A program made the position numbers and the translations under genes. This document shows positions 1 through 8,178 of a stretch of DNA of 64,000 nucleotides, in pieces; within the stretch, counting starts at the first letter, position 1, and each line of letters starts with the position of its first letter. The DNA is from Roseovarius nubinhibens ISM (GTDB lineage: Bacteria; Pseudomonadota; Alphaproteobacteria; Rhodobacterales; Rhodobacteraceae). The stretch covers positions 2,968,602 to 3,032,601 of the forward strand of contig NZ_CH724156.1 in assembly GCF_000152625.1 (NCBI RefSeq), in the 5' to 3' direction. The notes below the pieces were generated by a model. That model was not told where the DNA came from. It did no database searches and saw only the letters and a program-made list of their open reading frames with translations.

Positions 1-567
1 TAGATCGGCGTCGAGCTTCGCGATGCTGGTGATCGAGCGGTCGGTATAGGCGGTCAGACGGCTCGCGAGCGCATTGCGGTACTGGCTGTAATTCACCGAC
101 AGAATCGCCTTGCCGGTGCCGACGCACTGGATCGGGGCCGCGCCGCCCACCGGGTTCCAGGAGCGGATCGGCTGCTGGCTGTCGATCTTGTCGATATAGA
201 TGACGCTAAACCCTTCGGGCACACCGAGATAAACCGTCTCGAGGCTCTCGCGGGACAGCATCTGCATGGCATCGGCGGCGAGGTCGCGCAGGTTGAGATT
301 GTCGACCACCCGGCGGCCCACCTGCCATGTCTTGAGCGTCGCCTCATAGCGGCGGTCCTGGGTCGAGCGGGCAAACCCCATGGCGCAAAGCGTCTGCAGG
401 AGACGAAACACCGTGGATTTGGTGAGCGACAGATCGCGCGAGAGTTCCGTGACGCCCAGCCCGCCGGGGGCGGCGGCCAACGCCTCGAGGATCACCAGCC
501 CCTTGGACAGGGTGCTGTCGAGCTTGAGCCCGGCGGGCGGCTGCTGGTCGGGGGGCGTGTCGGGCAT
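1..567 (-). CDS. IclR-family transcriptional regulator (C-terminus cut by window edge)
   Basis: Reading leftward from the ATG at 567 the frame stays open for 189 codons to the window edge, so the C-terminus is missing. Residues ~15-75 form a winged helix-turn-helix (LSLTKSTVFRLLQTL is the recognition region), followed by the start of an IclR effector-binding domain (ETVYLGVPEGFSVIYIDKID, then PIQCVGTGKAILS, a typical IclR effector-pocket segment). Such proteins are dimeric repressors or activators of small catabolic operons; the effector cannot be told. Its target would normally be next to it, to the left and outside the window. The family call is secure, the ligand unknown. Confidence 0.9.
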   Translation of the reverse strand, partial: MPDTPPDQQPPAGLKLDSTLSKGLVILEALAAAPGGLGVTELSRDLSLTKSTVFRLLQTLCAMGFARSTQDRRYEATLKTWQVGRRVVDNLNLRDLAADAMQMLSRESLETVYLGVPEGFSVIYIDKIDSQQPIRSWNPVGGAAPIQCVGTGKAILSVNYSQYRNALASRLTAYTDRSITSIAKLDADL

Positions 568-696
568 GGATGGGTCCTGATGCGGTCAATCGGGCGCAGC
601 ATAGGCCAAGATAATCTAGGCCGCCACCGGGGACGCCACCAGAGCCGGCGACAGCCGCGAGGCCCGAAGGCGCAGGATTGATATGTCAGGAGAAAA

Positions 697-771
697 TGGC
701 TGGGGTGGTAGGATTCGAACCTACGATACACGGTACCAAAAACCGATGCCTTACCGCTTGGCTACACCCCA
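697..771 (-). tRNA. tRNA-Gln (anticodon TTG)
   Basis: On the minus strand the acceptor arms TGGGGTG and CACCCCA pair perfectly, followed by discriminator G and an encoded CCA. The anticodon loop TTTTGGT gives TTG, and the T-arm has the standard TTCGAAT loop. The sequence resembles bacterial tRNA-Gln throughout. Confidence 0.96.
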
Positions 772-783
772 TTTGTGGCGCGG

Positions 784-812
784 TAATTACTCCGGGGTGG
801 CGAGGTGTGCAA
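784..812 (-). promoter_or_regulatory. Sigma-70 type promoter of tRNA-Gln
   Basis: On the minus strand TTGCAC (807-812) and TAATTA (784-789) are exactly 17 bp apart and end 12 bp before the mature tRNA 5' end. Spacing and distance fit a housekeeping promoter for the tRNA gene. Confidence 0.7.
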
Positions 813-879
813 GGGTGGATTTGGAAAAATTTCAGCAGTTTTTTACAAAAGCGGCCATGACCCTTGCAGCATTGGCCTC

Positions 880-1383
880 TCAGTCGAGGATTTCCCCGGG
901 TTTCACCCCCCAGAGCGCGGATTTCGGCGCCCAGCCCTTGTAGCCTGCCACCGCGAGCCGGCACCATTGGGCGGAACATTCGCGAATGCGGGCGACGACG
1001 CCGAGCTCGAGCTGGGCCACGATCGGGGCTTTGGGGTCGGGCTGTTTGCGCAGTTGCAGCATGTCCTGTTCCACCAGCACCGTGCGCGCCCCGGACAGAA
1101 GCGAATAATGCATCCAGCCACCGGCCCCGTCGCGGTCGCGCACACGGCGCCAATGGCCATGTTCGGCGGTGATTTCCAGCGGGATATTGGGCTGTTTGAA
1201 GATCCAGTCGATGCGATGGGTGCGCGAGGGGCCGCGTCGGACATAGCCCTCGGAGGTCTTCATCGACACGAATCGTGGCAGCGGGAGATTCGTCACCGGG
1301 CCGCGATCCTGCGAGGCCGCCACGCTGGCGGACAGGATGGGAAGAATTGCCACAAGGGCGGCGGTCAGCATCACATGTCGCAT
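880..1383 (-). CDS. Exported SH3-domain protein
   Basis: A 167-residue protein. The start at 1383 is chosen because it opens directly into a signal peptide (MRHVMLTAALVAILPIL then SASVAAS); the frame is open further upstream but that extension is hydrophilic and unlike an export signal. The mature part carries two SH3-like stretches: RIDWIFKQPNIPLEI through GWMHYSLLSG, and the C-terminal GYKGWAPKSALWGVKPGE. This is the bacterial SH3 family (DUF1058-like) common in alphaproteobacteria and presumed to work in the cell envelope, perhaps binding peptidoglycan. The exact role is unknown. It is divergent from the dehydrogenase at 1508. Confidence 0.82.
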   Translation of the reverse strand: MRHVMLTAALVAILPILSASVAASQDRGPVTNLPLPRFVSMKTSEGYVRRGPSRTHRIDWIFKQPNIPLEITAEHGHWRRVRDRDGAGGWMHYSLLSGARTVLVEQDMLQLRKQPDPKAPIVAQLELGVVARIRECSAQWCRLAVAGYKGWAPKSALWGVKPGEILD

Positions 1384-1507
1384 CAATAAGCTCGAATACT
1401 TGCCTGATTTTTTTGCCTGTCTTGGGCGTCCGGGTTCTTGTGTCCCGTGGCGTCCTTTGTCACTCTGGCAGCGCGCAGCGGAAATGAAAAGGTCGGGGAG
1501 GACCAGC

Positions 1508-2494
1508 ATGCGATCTCAGCCTCTGAGTGTTGTCGTAACGCGACGCCTGCCCGAGCGGGTCGAGGCGCGGCTGAGCGAGCTGTTCGGGGCCGAGCTGCGC
1601 GAGGGCGATGCGCCGCTGACGCGCGAGGCGCTCATCCGGGCGGGGCGCGAGGCGGATGTTCTGGTGCCGACGATCACCGACCGGATCGATGCCGAGATGC
1701 TCGATGCGATGGGTGACCGGCTCAAGCTCATTGCCAATTACGGGGCAGGGGTCGACCATATCGACGTGCAGGCGGCCCGTCAGCGCGGCATCATGGTCAC
1801 CAACACGCCGGGTGTGTCGGCCGATGACACCGCCGATATGACGCTGGCGCTGATCCTTGGGGTGGCGCGGCGGCTGCCCGAAGGCATGACCACCATGCAA
1901 GAAGGCAATTGGGGCGGTTGGTCGCCCTCGGCCCTGCTGGGGGCACGGATCACCGGCAAGAAGCTTGGCATTCTGGGGCTTGGCCGGATCGGCCAGAAGG
2001 TGGCGCGGCGGGCGCGGGCCTTTGGCATGGAAGTGCATTACCACAATCGCAACCGGCTGCGGCAGGAGACCGAAGAGGAGCTCGGCGCGACCTATTGGGA
2101 AAGCCTCGATCAGATGGTGGCGCGGATGGATGTGATCAGCCTGCATTGCCCGCACACGCCCTCGACCTTTCACCTGATGAATGCCCGGCGGCTCAAGCTG
2201 ATGCGGCCGGAGGCCATTCTCGTCAACACGTCGCGGGGCGAGGTGGTGGATGAGAACGCGCTCACCCGGATGCTGCGGGCGGGCGAGATCGCCGGCGCGG
2301 GGCTCGATGTCTATGAACAGGGGTCGGGCGTTAATCCGCGTCTGCGGGCGCTGCCCAATGTGATGCTCTTGCCGCATATGGCCTCGGCCACCCGTGAGGG
2401 GCGGATCGAGATGGGCGAGCGCGTGGTGATCAATATCAAGGTCTATGAAGACGGGCACCGGCCACCGGATCAGGTGCTACCCTCCCATATCTAA
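1508..2494 (+). CDS. D-2-hydroxyacid dehydrogenase, glyoxylate/hydroxypyruvate reductase type
   Basis: A 328-residue NAD(P)-dependent dehydrogenase. The ATG at 1508 has a strong ribosome site (GGGGAGG, 1495-1501) six bases upstream; ATG 1484 in the same frame lacks one. Visible motifs are the substrate loop NYGAGVDHID, the Rossmann motif GLGRIGQKVARRA, the catalytic Arg in NTSRGEVVDE and the catalytic His in LLPHMASAT. The protein resembles alphaproteobacterial glyoxylate reductases, which reduce glyoxylate to glycolate or hydroxypyruvate to glycerate. The substrate assignment is by resemblance only. The gamma-glutamyltransferase gene begins 13 bp after the stop, so the two probably share a transcript. 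Confidence 0.9.
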   Translation: MRSQPLSVVVTRRLPERVEARLSELFGAELREGDAPLTREALIRAGREADVLVPTITDRIDAEMLDAMGDRLKLIANYGAGVDHIDVQAARQRGIMVTNTPGVSADDTADMTLALILGVARRLPEGMTTMQEGNWGGWSPSALLGARITGKKLGILGLGRIGQKVARRARAFGMEVHYHNRNRLRQETEEELGATYWESLDQMVARMDVISLHCPHTPSTFHLMNARRLKLMRPEAILVNTSRGEVVDENALTRMLRAGEIAGAGLDVYEQGSGVNPRLRALPNVMLLPHMASATREGRIEMGERVVINIKVYEDGHRPPDQVLPSHI

Positions 2495-2507
2495 AGGATA
2501 AATCCCG

Positions 2508-4292
2508 ATGCGCTTCTGGCTCTACTCGTCGCTTTTCGTGATCTTGGCAGGGGCGGCGTCGGGCCAGCAGGCCAGCGATTCCGTGGCGCCAGAGATTGGC
2601 GGCACGGGACAGGTCGCCACGTCGGAGGCGGTGGCCGAGGCGCAGGCGCGCAAGGCCGAAGGACGGCCCGTGGAGGCGCAGGACTGGATGGTTGTCGCGG
2701 CGCATCCGCTGGCGGTCGAGGCCGGGGCAGAGGTTCTGGCGGCGGGGGGCACGGCGGCGGATGCCATGGTGGCGGTGCAGGCGGTGCTGGGTCTGGTGGA
2801 GCCGCAAAGCTCGGGTCTGGGGGGCGGTGCCTTCCTTGTCTGGTGGGATGCCAAGAGCGGCGCGATGACCACGCTCGATGGGCGCGAGACCGCGCCTTTG
2901 GAGGCGACGCCGCGGCTCTTTCAGGACGATCAGGGCCAGCCTCTGCAGTTCTACGATGCGGTGGTGGGCGGGCGCAGCGTGGGGGTGCCGGGGACGCCCG
3001 CGCTCTTGCAGGAGGCGCATGAGAGATGGGGGGCGCGGCCCTGGGCGGGGCTGTTTGATCGGGCAATCACGCTGGCGGAAGAGGGATTCGCGGTGAGCCC
3101 AAGGCTCTCGGCCTCTGTTGCGGGCGATGCCGAGCGGCTCGGCCGGTTTGACGCGACGGCGCGCTATTTCCTGCCGGAGGGTGCGCCATTGCAACCCGGC
3201 GCGCAGTTGCGCAACCCGGACTATGCCGAGACGCTGCGGGCGCTGGCCACCGAGGGCGCGCGGGTCTTTTACGGCGGCGAGATCGCCGAGGACATCGCCG
3301 CCACGGTGCAGAGCGCGCCGGGCAATCCCGGTGTGCTCAGCGAGGTAGATCTGGCGCTCTACCGCGTCAAGGAACGCGCGGCGGTCTGTGCGCCCTATCG
3401 CGCCTATGAGATCTGCGGCATGGGGCCGCCAAGCTCGGGCGCGGTGGCGGTGGGGCAGACGCTGGGCCTGCTTGCGCCGTTTGATTTGGCCGGGTCTGGC
3501 CCGGAGAGCCCCGAAGCCTGGCGGCTCTTGGGGGATGCGTCGCGTCTGGCCTTTGCCGATCGGGGAAAATTTTTGGCCGATACGGATTTTGTTCCGGTGC
3601 CGGTCAAAGGCCTGTTGGAGAAAATGTATCTCGAAAACCGTTCCCAATTGCTTAACGGCGGGGTCGCGCTGCCTGAGGCGGCCCCGGGCGCGCCGGAATT
3701 TGATCATGCGCTGAACTGGGCGATGGACAACTCCATCGAGCTTCCCTCGACCTCGCATATCTCGATTGTCGATTCTCAGGGCAATGCGCTGTCGATGACC
3801 ACCACGGTGGAAAACGCCTTTGGCTCGCGGCTCATGGTGCGGGGGTTTTTGCTCAACAATGAGCTCACGGATTTTTCCTTTCGCAGCCATCGCGACGGGG
3901 TGCCGATTGCCAATCGGGTCGAGCCGGGCAAGCGGCCCCGGTCGAGCATGGCACCGACCATCGTGATGGCGGAGGGCCGGCCGGTGCTGGTGCTCGGCAG
4001 TCCGGGGGGCAGCCGGATCATTCCTTATGTGTCCAAAACGCTGGTGGCGGTGCTCGATTGGGGGCTCGATGCGCAGGCGGCGGTGGATCTGCCGCATCTG
4101 GTCAACCGGTTTGGCACCTATGATCTCGAGGCGGGGACGGCGGCAGAGGCGCAGGCCGAGGCGCTGCAAGCCATGGGATATGCCACAGAGGCGCGCGATC
4201 TGACATCGGGGCTGCATGTGATCGACCTGCGCGGCGGGCGGCTGCAGGGCGGGGCCGATCCGCGCCGCGAGGGCGTCGCCTTGGGCCAGTGA
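2508..4292 (+). CDS. ggt: Gamma-glutamyltransferase (periplasmic)
   Basis: A 594-residue Ntn-hydrolase with a signal peptide (MRFWLYSSLFVILAGAAS). The enzyme transfers or hydrolyses the gamma-glutamyl group of glutathione and similar compounds. The precursor cleaves itself before the catalytic threonine, here Thr415 in STSHISIVD, giving large and small subunits. Other family marks are SGLGGGAFLVWWD, the glycine-rich GSPGGSRIIPYVS that lines the oxyanion hole, and NNELTDFSF. Length is normal. An AAAGGA ribosome site lies before the ATG. The stop codon is part of a 12-bp tandem repeat (4286-4321). Confidence 0.95.
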   Translation: MRFWLYSSLFVILAGAASGQQASDSVAPEIGGTGQVATSEAVAEAQARKAEGRPVEAQDWMVVAAHPLAVEAGAEVLAAGGTAADAMVAVQAVLGLVEPQSSGLGGGAFLVWWDAKSGAMTTLDGRETAPLEATPRLFQDDQGQPLQFYDAVVGGRSVGVPGTPALLQEAHERWGARPWAGLFDRAITLAEEGFAVSPRLSASVAGDAERLGRFDATARYFLPEGAPLQPGAQLRNPDYAETLRALATEGARVFYGGEIAEDIAATVQSAPGNPGVLSEVDLALYRVKERAAVCAPYRAYEICGMGPPSSGAVAVGQTLGLLAPFDLAGSGPESPEAWRLLGDASRLAFADRGKFLADTDFVPVPVKGLLEKMYLENRSQLLNGGVALPEAAPGAPEFDHALNWAMDNSIELPSTSHISIVDSQGNALSMTTTVENAFGSRLMVRGFLLNNELTDFSFRSHRDGVPIANRVEPGKRPRSSMAPTIVMAEGRPVLVLGSPGGSRIIPYVSKTLVAVLDWGLDAQAAVDLPHLVNRFGTYDLEAGTAAEAQAEALQAMGYATEARDLTSGLHVIDLRGGRLQGGADPRREGVALGQ

Positions 4293-4321
4293 CGCGGTCA
4301 GTGACGCGGCCAGTGACGCGA
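4286..4321 (+). repeat. Three tandem 12-bp copies spanning the ggt stop codon
   Basis: CCAGTGACGCGG is followed by TCAGTGACGCGG and CCAGTGACGCGA. Because 12 is a multiple of 3, the ggt frame reads Gln-stop-Arg-Gly three times, giving three successive in-frame TGA codons. It looks like local slippage duplication of the gene end. Confidence 0.85.
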
Positions 4322-4344
4322 CAAGAGATTCGCGCAGGACAGGG

Positions 4345-4412
4345 GGCGCAAATCGCCCGTATGTCGCAATTTCGATGTTTCTGGTCGGATGGACCCTTCG
4401 CCGATTTGCGCC
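4345..4412 (+). promoter_or_regulatory. Long inverted repeat in the leader of the FAD-GcvT gene
   Basis: GGCGCAAATCG (4345-4355) is exactly complementary to CGATTTGCGCC (4402-4412), with 46 nt between. The left arm can also form a local hairpin, GGGCG (4344-4348) with CGCCC (4354-4358), so two exclusive folds are possible. It lies 50-117 bp before the ATG at 4462. It could be a structured leader or a pair of protein-binding half-sites; the sequence alone does not decide. Confidence 0.45.
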
Positions 4413-4461
4413 TCTGCTATTGAGTGCGGCAAGAACAACATGCTCGTGGGAGAGCCGTATT

Positions 4462-6969
4462 ATGAAAACCCAGGTCAAAGCTCTGGTCGTGGGCGGCGGT
4501 GCCGTCGGAACATCGATTGCCTATCATCTGGCGAAAGCCGGTTGGGAGGACGTCATGCTTTTGGAGCGCGACGAGCTCACCTCGGGCAGCACGTGGCATG
4601 CGGCGGGTCTGCTGCCCTTGTTCAACATGTCCTATGCCACGACCCATATTCACAAATATTCGGTCGATTTCTACAAGACGCTCGAAGAGGAAACCGGGCT
4701 CAACGCGGGATTTGCCGTGGTCGGCAACCTGCGCATGGCGCAGACCGACGAGCGGATGGACGAATACCGGCTCTATGCCTCGACCGCCGAGACCTGTGGC
4801 GTCAAATATGAGTGGCTGAGCCCCGATCAGATCAAGGAACGCTGGCCGCTGATCGAGACCGGCGATCTCAAGGGCGCGATCTATCACACCGAGGACGGCT
4901 ATATTAACCCCGCCGACGTGACCCAGGCGATGGCCAAGGGTGCCCGTCAGCGCGGCGTGATGATCGAGCGGAAATGGCAGGCGGATGCCTTCCATTGGAC
5001 TGGTGAGGCCTGGGAAGTCACCTGCACCAAGATGGTCGAGAAGGGCGGCAACCTCGTGCCCTCGGACGAGCAGGTCGTGATCACCGCCGAGCATGTCGTC
5101 ACCGCCTCCGGCAACCATGCGCAGCGCACCGCCAAGATGCTCGGCATCAAGATGCCCGCGATCCCGGTGGAACATACGTTCATCGTGATGGATCAGGACC
5201 CCGAGCTCGTCAAATGGCGGGCGGCGGGCAATGCGGAACATCCCGTGGTGCGCGACGCCGACAATGAATCCTATGCCCGCGAAGAGCGTGGCGGCTGGAT
5301 CCTTGGCATCTATGAGCATGGCGCCCCGGCGCGGTTCGAATATGGCGTGCCCGACAGTTTCCGTGCCGATCTCTTCCCGCTCGATCTCGACCGGATTGCC
5401 GATCAATATATGGCGATGGCCGAGCGCGTGCCGTCCTGTGCCGAGAGCGGTCTCAAGGATGATTTCAACGGTCCGATCTGCTATACGCCCGATGGCAACC
5501 CTCTTGTCGGTCCGGCGCCGGGGCTGCGCAACATGTGGCTGGCGGAAGGGTTCTCCTTTGGCATCACCGCGGCGGGGGGCACCGGCTATTACCTCGCGCA
5601 GATGATGGTCGAGGGCGAGGCCGAGATCGACATGGCGAGCCTTGATCCCAAGCGCTATTCGCAGAACTGGATGACCACCGAGTTCGCGGCGCGCAAGAAC
5701 GAGGAATGCTACGAGCACGTCTATATCCTGCACCACCCGGATGAAGAGCGCGAAGCCTGCCGTCCGCTGCGCACCGCGCCGGCCTATGACCGCCAGAAAG
5801 CGCGCGGCGCCCAGTTCGGCTGGGTCAATGGCTGGGAGCGGCCCAACTATTTCGGCCCGCTCGATGCGCCGGAGAACTTCGACAAGGAGGCGCGCAGCTT
5901 CCGTCGTGGGGGCTGGTGGAAACATGCGGTGGAAGAGGCGCGGGCGATCCGCGAGGGCGTTGGCCTCGTCGATGCGACGGCCTTTACCAAACATGTGGTC
6001 AAAGGCCCGGGCGCGACCGCGTTCCTCGACTGGTTCACCTGCAACAAGCTGCCCAAGGTCGGGCGGATCAACCTGACCTATGCGCTCACCAGCCATGGCA
6101 CGACGCGCACGGAATACACGATCGTGCGGATGAAGGAGCATGAATATTACCTCGTCTCCGCCGGGGCCTGGACCGAATATGACGCCGATTTCCTGCGCAA
6201 GGCGGCCGAGGATAAGGCGGAAGAGTTCGGCTATATCGAGATCCAGGATGTGACGACGCAATGGGGTGTCTTTGCCATCGCCGGGCCGAAATCGCGCGAT
6301 GTTCTCAAAGAGATCATCAAGGATGCCGAGCCCGAGACCGCGCTGTCGAACAAGCGGTTCCCGTGGCTGTCGGCGCGCAAGATCGAGCTCGGCATGTGCC
6401 CGGTCAACGCGATCCGCGTGGCCTATACCGGCGAGCTCGGCTGGGAGCTGCATCACCCGATCGAGATGCAGAACTATCTCTTCGATCTGCTTGAAAAGGC
6501 AGGGGAAAAGCATGGCATGAAGCTGGTCGGTGCGCGGGCGCAGAACTGGCTCCGTCAGGAGAAATCCTATCGCGCCTTCGGCAATGAGCTGGGCCGTGAT
6601 GCGACGCCACTCGAAGCCGATCTGCCGCGCTTTGTCGATCTCGACAAGGAGTTCCACGGCAAGGCGAAGATGGTCGAGACCGGGGTGCGGGTGAAATGCT
6701 GTACGCTGCTCATCGACGGGCCGGAGGATGCCGATCCCTGGGGTCGCGAAGTGCTCTATACGCCCGAGGGCGAGCGGGTCGGTCGTCTCACCTCGGGGGG
6801 CTATTCGGTGGCCTTTGAGAAGAGCATCGGCATGGGCTATGTGAAGCCGGATTTCGCGGTCGAGGGCACCAAGCTCAAGGTCAAGATCATGGATAAGCTC
6901 TGGGACGCGACGGTGACCTGCGACAGCCCCTATGATCCGAGCAACGCGACCATTCGGGTCGACGGCTAA
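4462..6969 (+). CDS. FAD-dependent oxidoreductase-GcvT fusion (dimethylglycine/sarcosine dehydrogenase-like)
   Basis: An 835-residue protein. The start at 4462 puts the FAD-binding motif GGGAVG at residues 11-16. SGSTWHAAG follows, with His46 at the place where dimethylglycine and sarcosine dehydrogenases attach FAD covalently. Residues ~1-425 are the DAO-type oxidase part, ~430-720 a glycine-cleavage T-protein (GcvT, folate-binding) domain, and the rest the GcvT C-terminal barrel. The family demethylates N-methylglycines, passing the carbon to tetrahydrofolate. It is one of three paralogues here (also 31247 and 34032). The substrate cannot be fixed from sequence; N-methylated glycine is the best guess given the betaine-type transporter at 12135. 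Confidence 0.88.
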   Translation: MKTQVKALVVGGGAVGTSIAYHLAKAGWEDVMLLERDELTSGSTWHAAGLLPLFNMSYATTHIHKYSVDFYKTLEEETGLNAGFAVVGNLRMAQTDERMDEYRLYASTAETCGVKYEWLSPDQIKERWPLIETGDLKGAIYHTEDGYINPADVTQAMAKGARQRGVMIERKWQADAFHWTGEAWEVTCTKMVEKGGNLVPSDEQVVITAEHVVTASGNHAQRTAKMLGIKMPAIPVEHTFIVMDQDPELVKWRAAGNAEHPVVRDADNESYAREERGGWILGIYEHGAPARFEYGVPDSFRADLFPLDLDRIADQYMAMAERVPSCAESGLKDDFNGPICYTPDGNPLVGPAPGLRNMWLAEGFSFGITAAGGTGYYLAQMMVEGEAEIDMASLDPKRYSQNWMTTEFAARKNEECYEHVYILHHPDEEREACRPLRTAPAYDRQKARGAQFGWVNGWERPNYFGPLDAPENFDKEARSFRRGGWWKHAVEEARAIREGVGLVDATAFTKHVVKGPGATAFLDWFTCNKLPKVGRINLTYALTSHGTTRTEYTIVRMKEHEYYLVSAGAWTEYDADFLRKAAEDKAEEFGYIEIQDVTTQWGVFAIAGPKSRDVLKEIIKDAEPETALSNKRFPWLSARKIELGMCPVNAIRVAYTGELGWELHHPIEMQNYLFDLLEKAGEKHGMKLVGARAQNWLRQEKSYRAFGNELGRDATPLEADLPRFVDLDKEFHGKAKMVETGVRVKCCTLLIDGPEDADPWGREVLYTPEGERVGRLTSGGYSVAFEKSIGMGYVKPDFAVEGTKLKVKIMDKLWDATVTCDSPYDPSNATIRVDG

Positions 6970-6989
6970 CACGCTCTAGAAAAACAGAA

Positions 6990-7013
6990 AACGGGCCGCG
7001 CGAGCGGCCCGTT
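6990..7013 (-). terminator. Rho-independent terminator between convergent genes
   Basis: ACGGGCCGC (6991-6999) pairs with GCGGCCCGT (7004-7012) around a GCGA loop. On the minus strand the stem is followed by TTTTCTGTTTTT, so it mainly ends the DUF937 gene; on the plus strand it closes the FAD-GcvT gene with a weak U-tract. Confidence 0.8.
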
Positions 7014-7047
7014 CCCGTGAGTGGCTTGCCGCCATTCCGCGCAATGT

Positions 7048-7674
7048 TCAGCGCATGAATTTGCCGAGAATATCGTCCATCGCCGAGCCGTCGCCATCGG
7101 CGTCGAGCAGGTTGTTCAGCGCCGAGAGATCAAAGCCGCCGCCCTGGGCATCAGCGCCGGATTTCTTGCCGCCCAGCAGCCCGCCGATCATCCCCATGAG
7201 ACCGCCGCCGGAGGATTGCGCGCCGCCGCCAAGCTGGCCCATCATGCCGTCGATCTGATCATCGGGCATCTGCTTTTGCAGGCCGCCCTGAACCATCGCG
7301 GCGAGCGCGGGCAGGAATTGTTCGACGATGTTGGGCTCGGCGCCGACGCGGGTCGCGGCCTCTTGGGCGAGGCCTTGGGCCTGTTCGCGGCTGCCGAGGA
7401 TTTTCTCAAGAAAAGCAGTGCCTTGCTGTTGGCCTTGCGTGCTGACAGCGGCGCTTGCATCGTCGAACATGCTGGCCTGATTTTCGCCTTTGAGCGCGCC
7501 CAGAACATCACCCAGACCGCCGCGTTCGGCGCGTTGTTTGGTGGCCGAGCCGATGGCCGGGGCGAGCATCCCGGCGAGCTGATTGGCCTTGTCCTCGTCG
7601 AGGCCGAATTGCGCGGCGAGCTGGTTGAGGCCCTGACCGTTCTGGGCCTGTTGAAGCAGTTTCAAAATAGACAT
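7048..7674 (-). CDS. DUF937-family protein
   Basis: A 208-residue acidic, alanine/glutamine/glycine-rich protein. The start at 7674 (MSILKLLQQAQNGQGLNQLA) matches the usual DUF937 beginning; the upstream in-frame extension does not. The body is helical (FGLDEDKANQLAGMLAPAI), then comes a glycine-rich linker (GGGLMGMIGGLLGGKK), and the end FDLSALNNLLDADGDGSAMDD resembles a short acidic, possibly calcium-binding loop. The family has no proven function; some members resemble YidB. The 11-bp-repeat element at 7825-7868 lies in its upstream region. Confidence 0.8.
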   Translation of the reverse strand: MSILKLLQQAQNGQGLNQLAAQFGLDEDKANQLAGMLAPAIGSATKQRAERGGLGDVLGALKGENQASMFDDASAAVSTQGQQQGTAFLEKILGSREQAQGLAQEAATRVGAEPNIVEQFLPALAAMVQGGLQKQMPDDQIDGMMGQLGGGAQSSGGGLMGMIGGLLGGKKSGADAQGGGFDLSALNNLLDADGDGSAMDDILGKFMR

Positions 7675-7824
7675 GTGAGTACCCCCGAAAACATTGGCAT
7701 TTGCCCGCGTAGGGTGACAGCCGGGGGCGGTGAGGGGCAGGGGAATAGTGGGGGGAATATCCCCCAAGTTGGGGGACAGGCGCGAATCAAGGGGTTAATG
7801 CCTTGAAATCATGGAAAAACGACC

Positions 7825-7868
7825 TGCGGCAACACGTCGGTATTACGACGGTATAGCGACAGTATGGA
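7825..7868. repeat. Locus A of the 11-bp-phased intergenic element
   Basis: Four consecutive 11-bp units read TGCGGCAACAC (degenerate), then GTCGGTATTAC, then GACGGTATAGC, then GACAGTATGGA. It lies between the end of the MoaD-like gene and the start of the DUF937 gene, both leftward. The same ordered element occurs at 16341-16384 and 42421-42464. The 254-bp gap around it holds no convincing gene. Confidence 0.75.
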
Positions 7869-7928
7869 TGTCGCGATTTCGGGGGTGCGGCCTGTGTGAC
7901 CCGAGCGCACGCCGGGGCAGGGAAATCT

Positions 7929-8174
7929 TTAGCCGCCCTTCATATAAGGCATGAGCACGACCTCGCTCTCGGGGCCGATTTCGGTAAACCACGCCTCGCG
8001 GTAGATGCGCCCGTCGAGCGCGAGGGAAACCCCGCGCTCGATCTGTGGTGTGAGCCCCGGATAGCGCGCCGAGAGCGCGTCGAGCAACTCTTTGAAGTTG
8101 CGCGCCTCGACCGTAACCTCGGTCTCGCCCTCGGCGGCGTCGCGCAGGCTTCCCCAGAGGGTGACCGTGACCAT
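7929..8174 (-). CDS. MoaD/ThiS-like small beta-grasp protein
   Basis: An 81-residue protein starting MVTVTLWGSLRDAAEG and ending MKGG. The size, beta-grasp pattern and C-terminal Gly-Gly match MoaD/ThiS ubiquitin-like sulfur carriers, whose terminal glycine is made a thiocarboxylate. It is the last gene of the molybdenum hydroxylase operon, four bases after the Mo-subunit stop. A job in sulfuration of the cofactor for that enzyme is plausible but inferred from position. No MoaE or activating enzyme is in the window. Confidence 0.8.
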   Translation of the reverse strand: MVTVTLWGSLRDAAEGETEVTVEARNFKELLDALSARYPGLTPQIERGVSLALDGRIYREAWFTEIGPESEVVLMPYMKGG

Positions 8175-8178
8175 GGGA

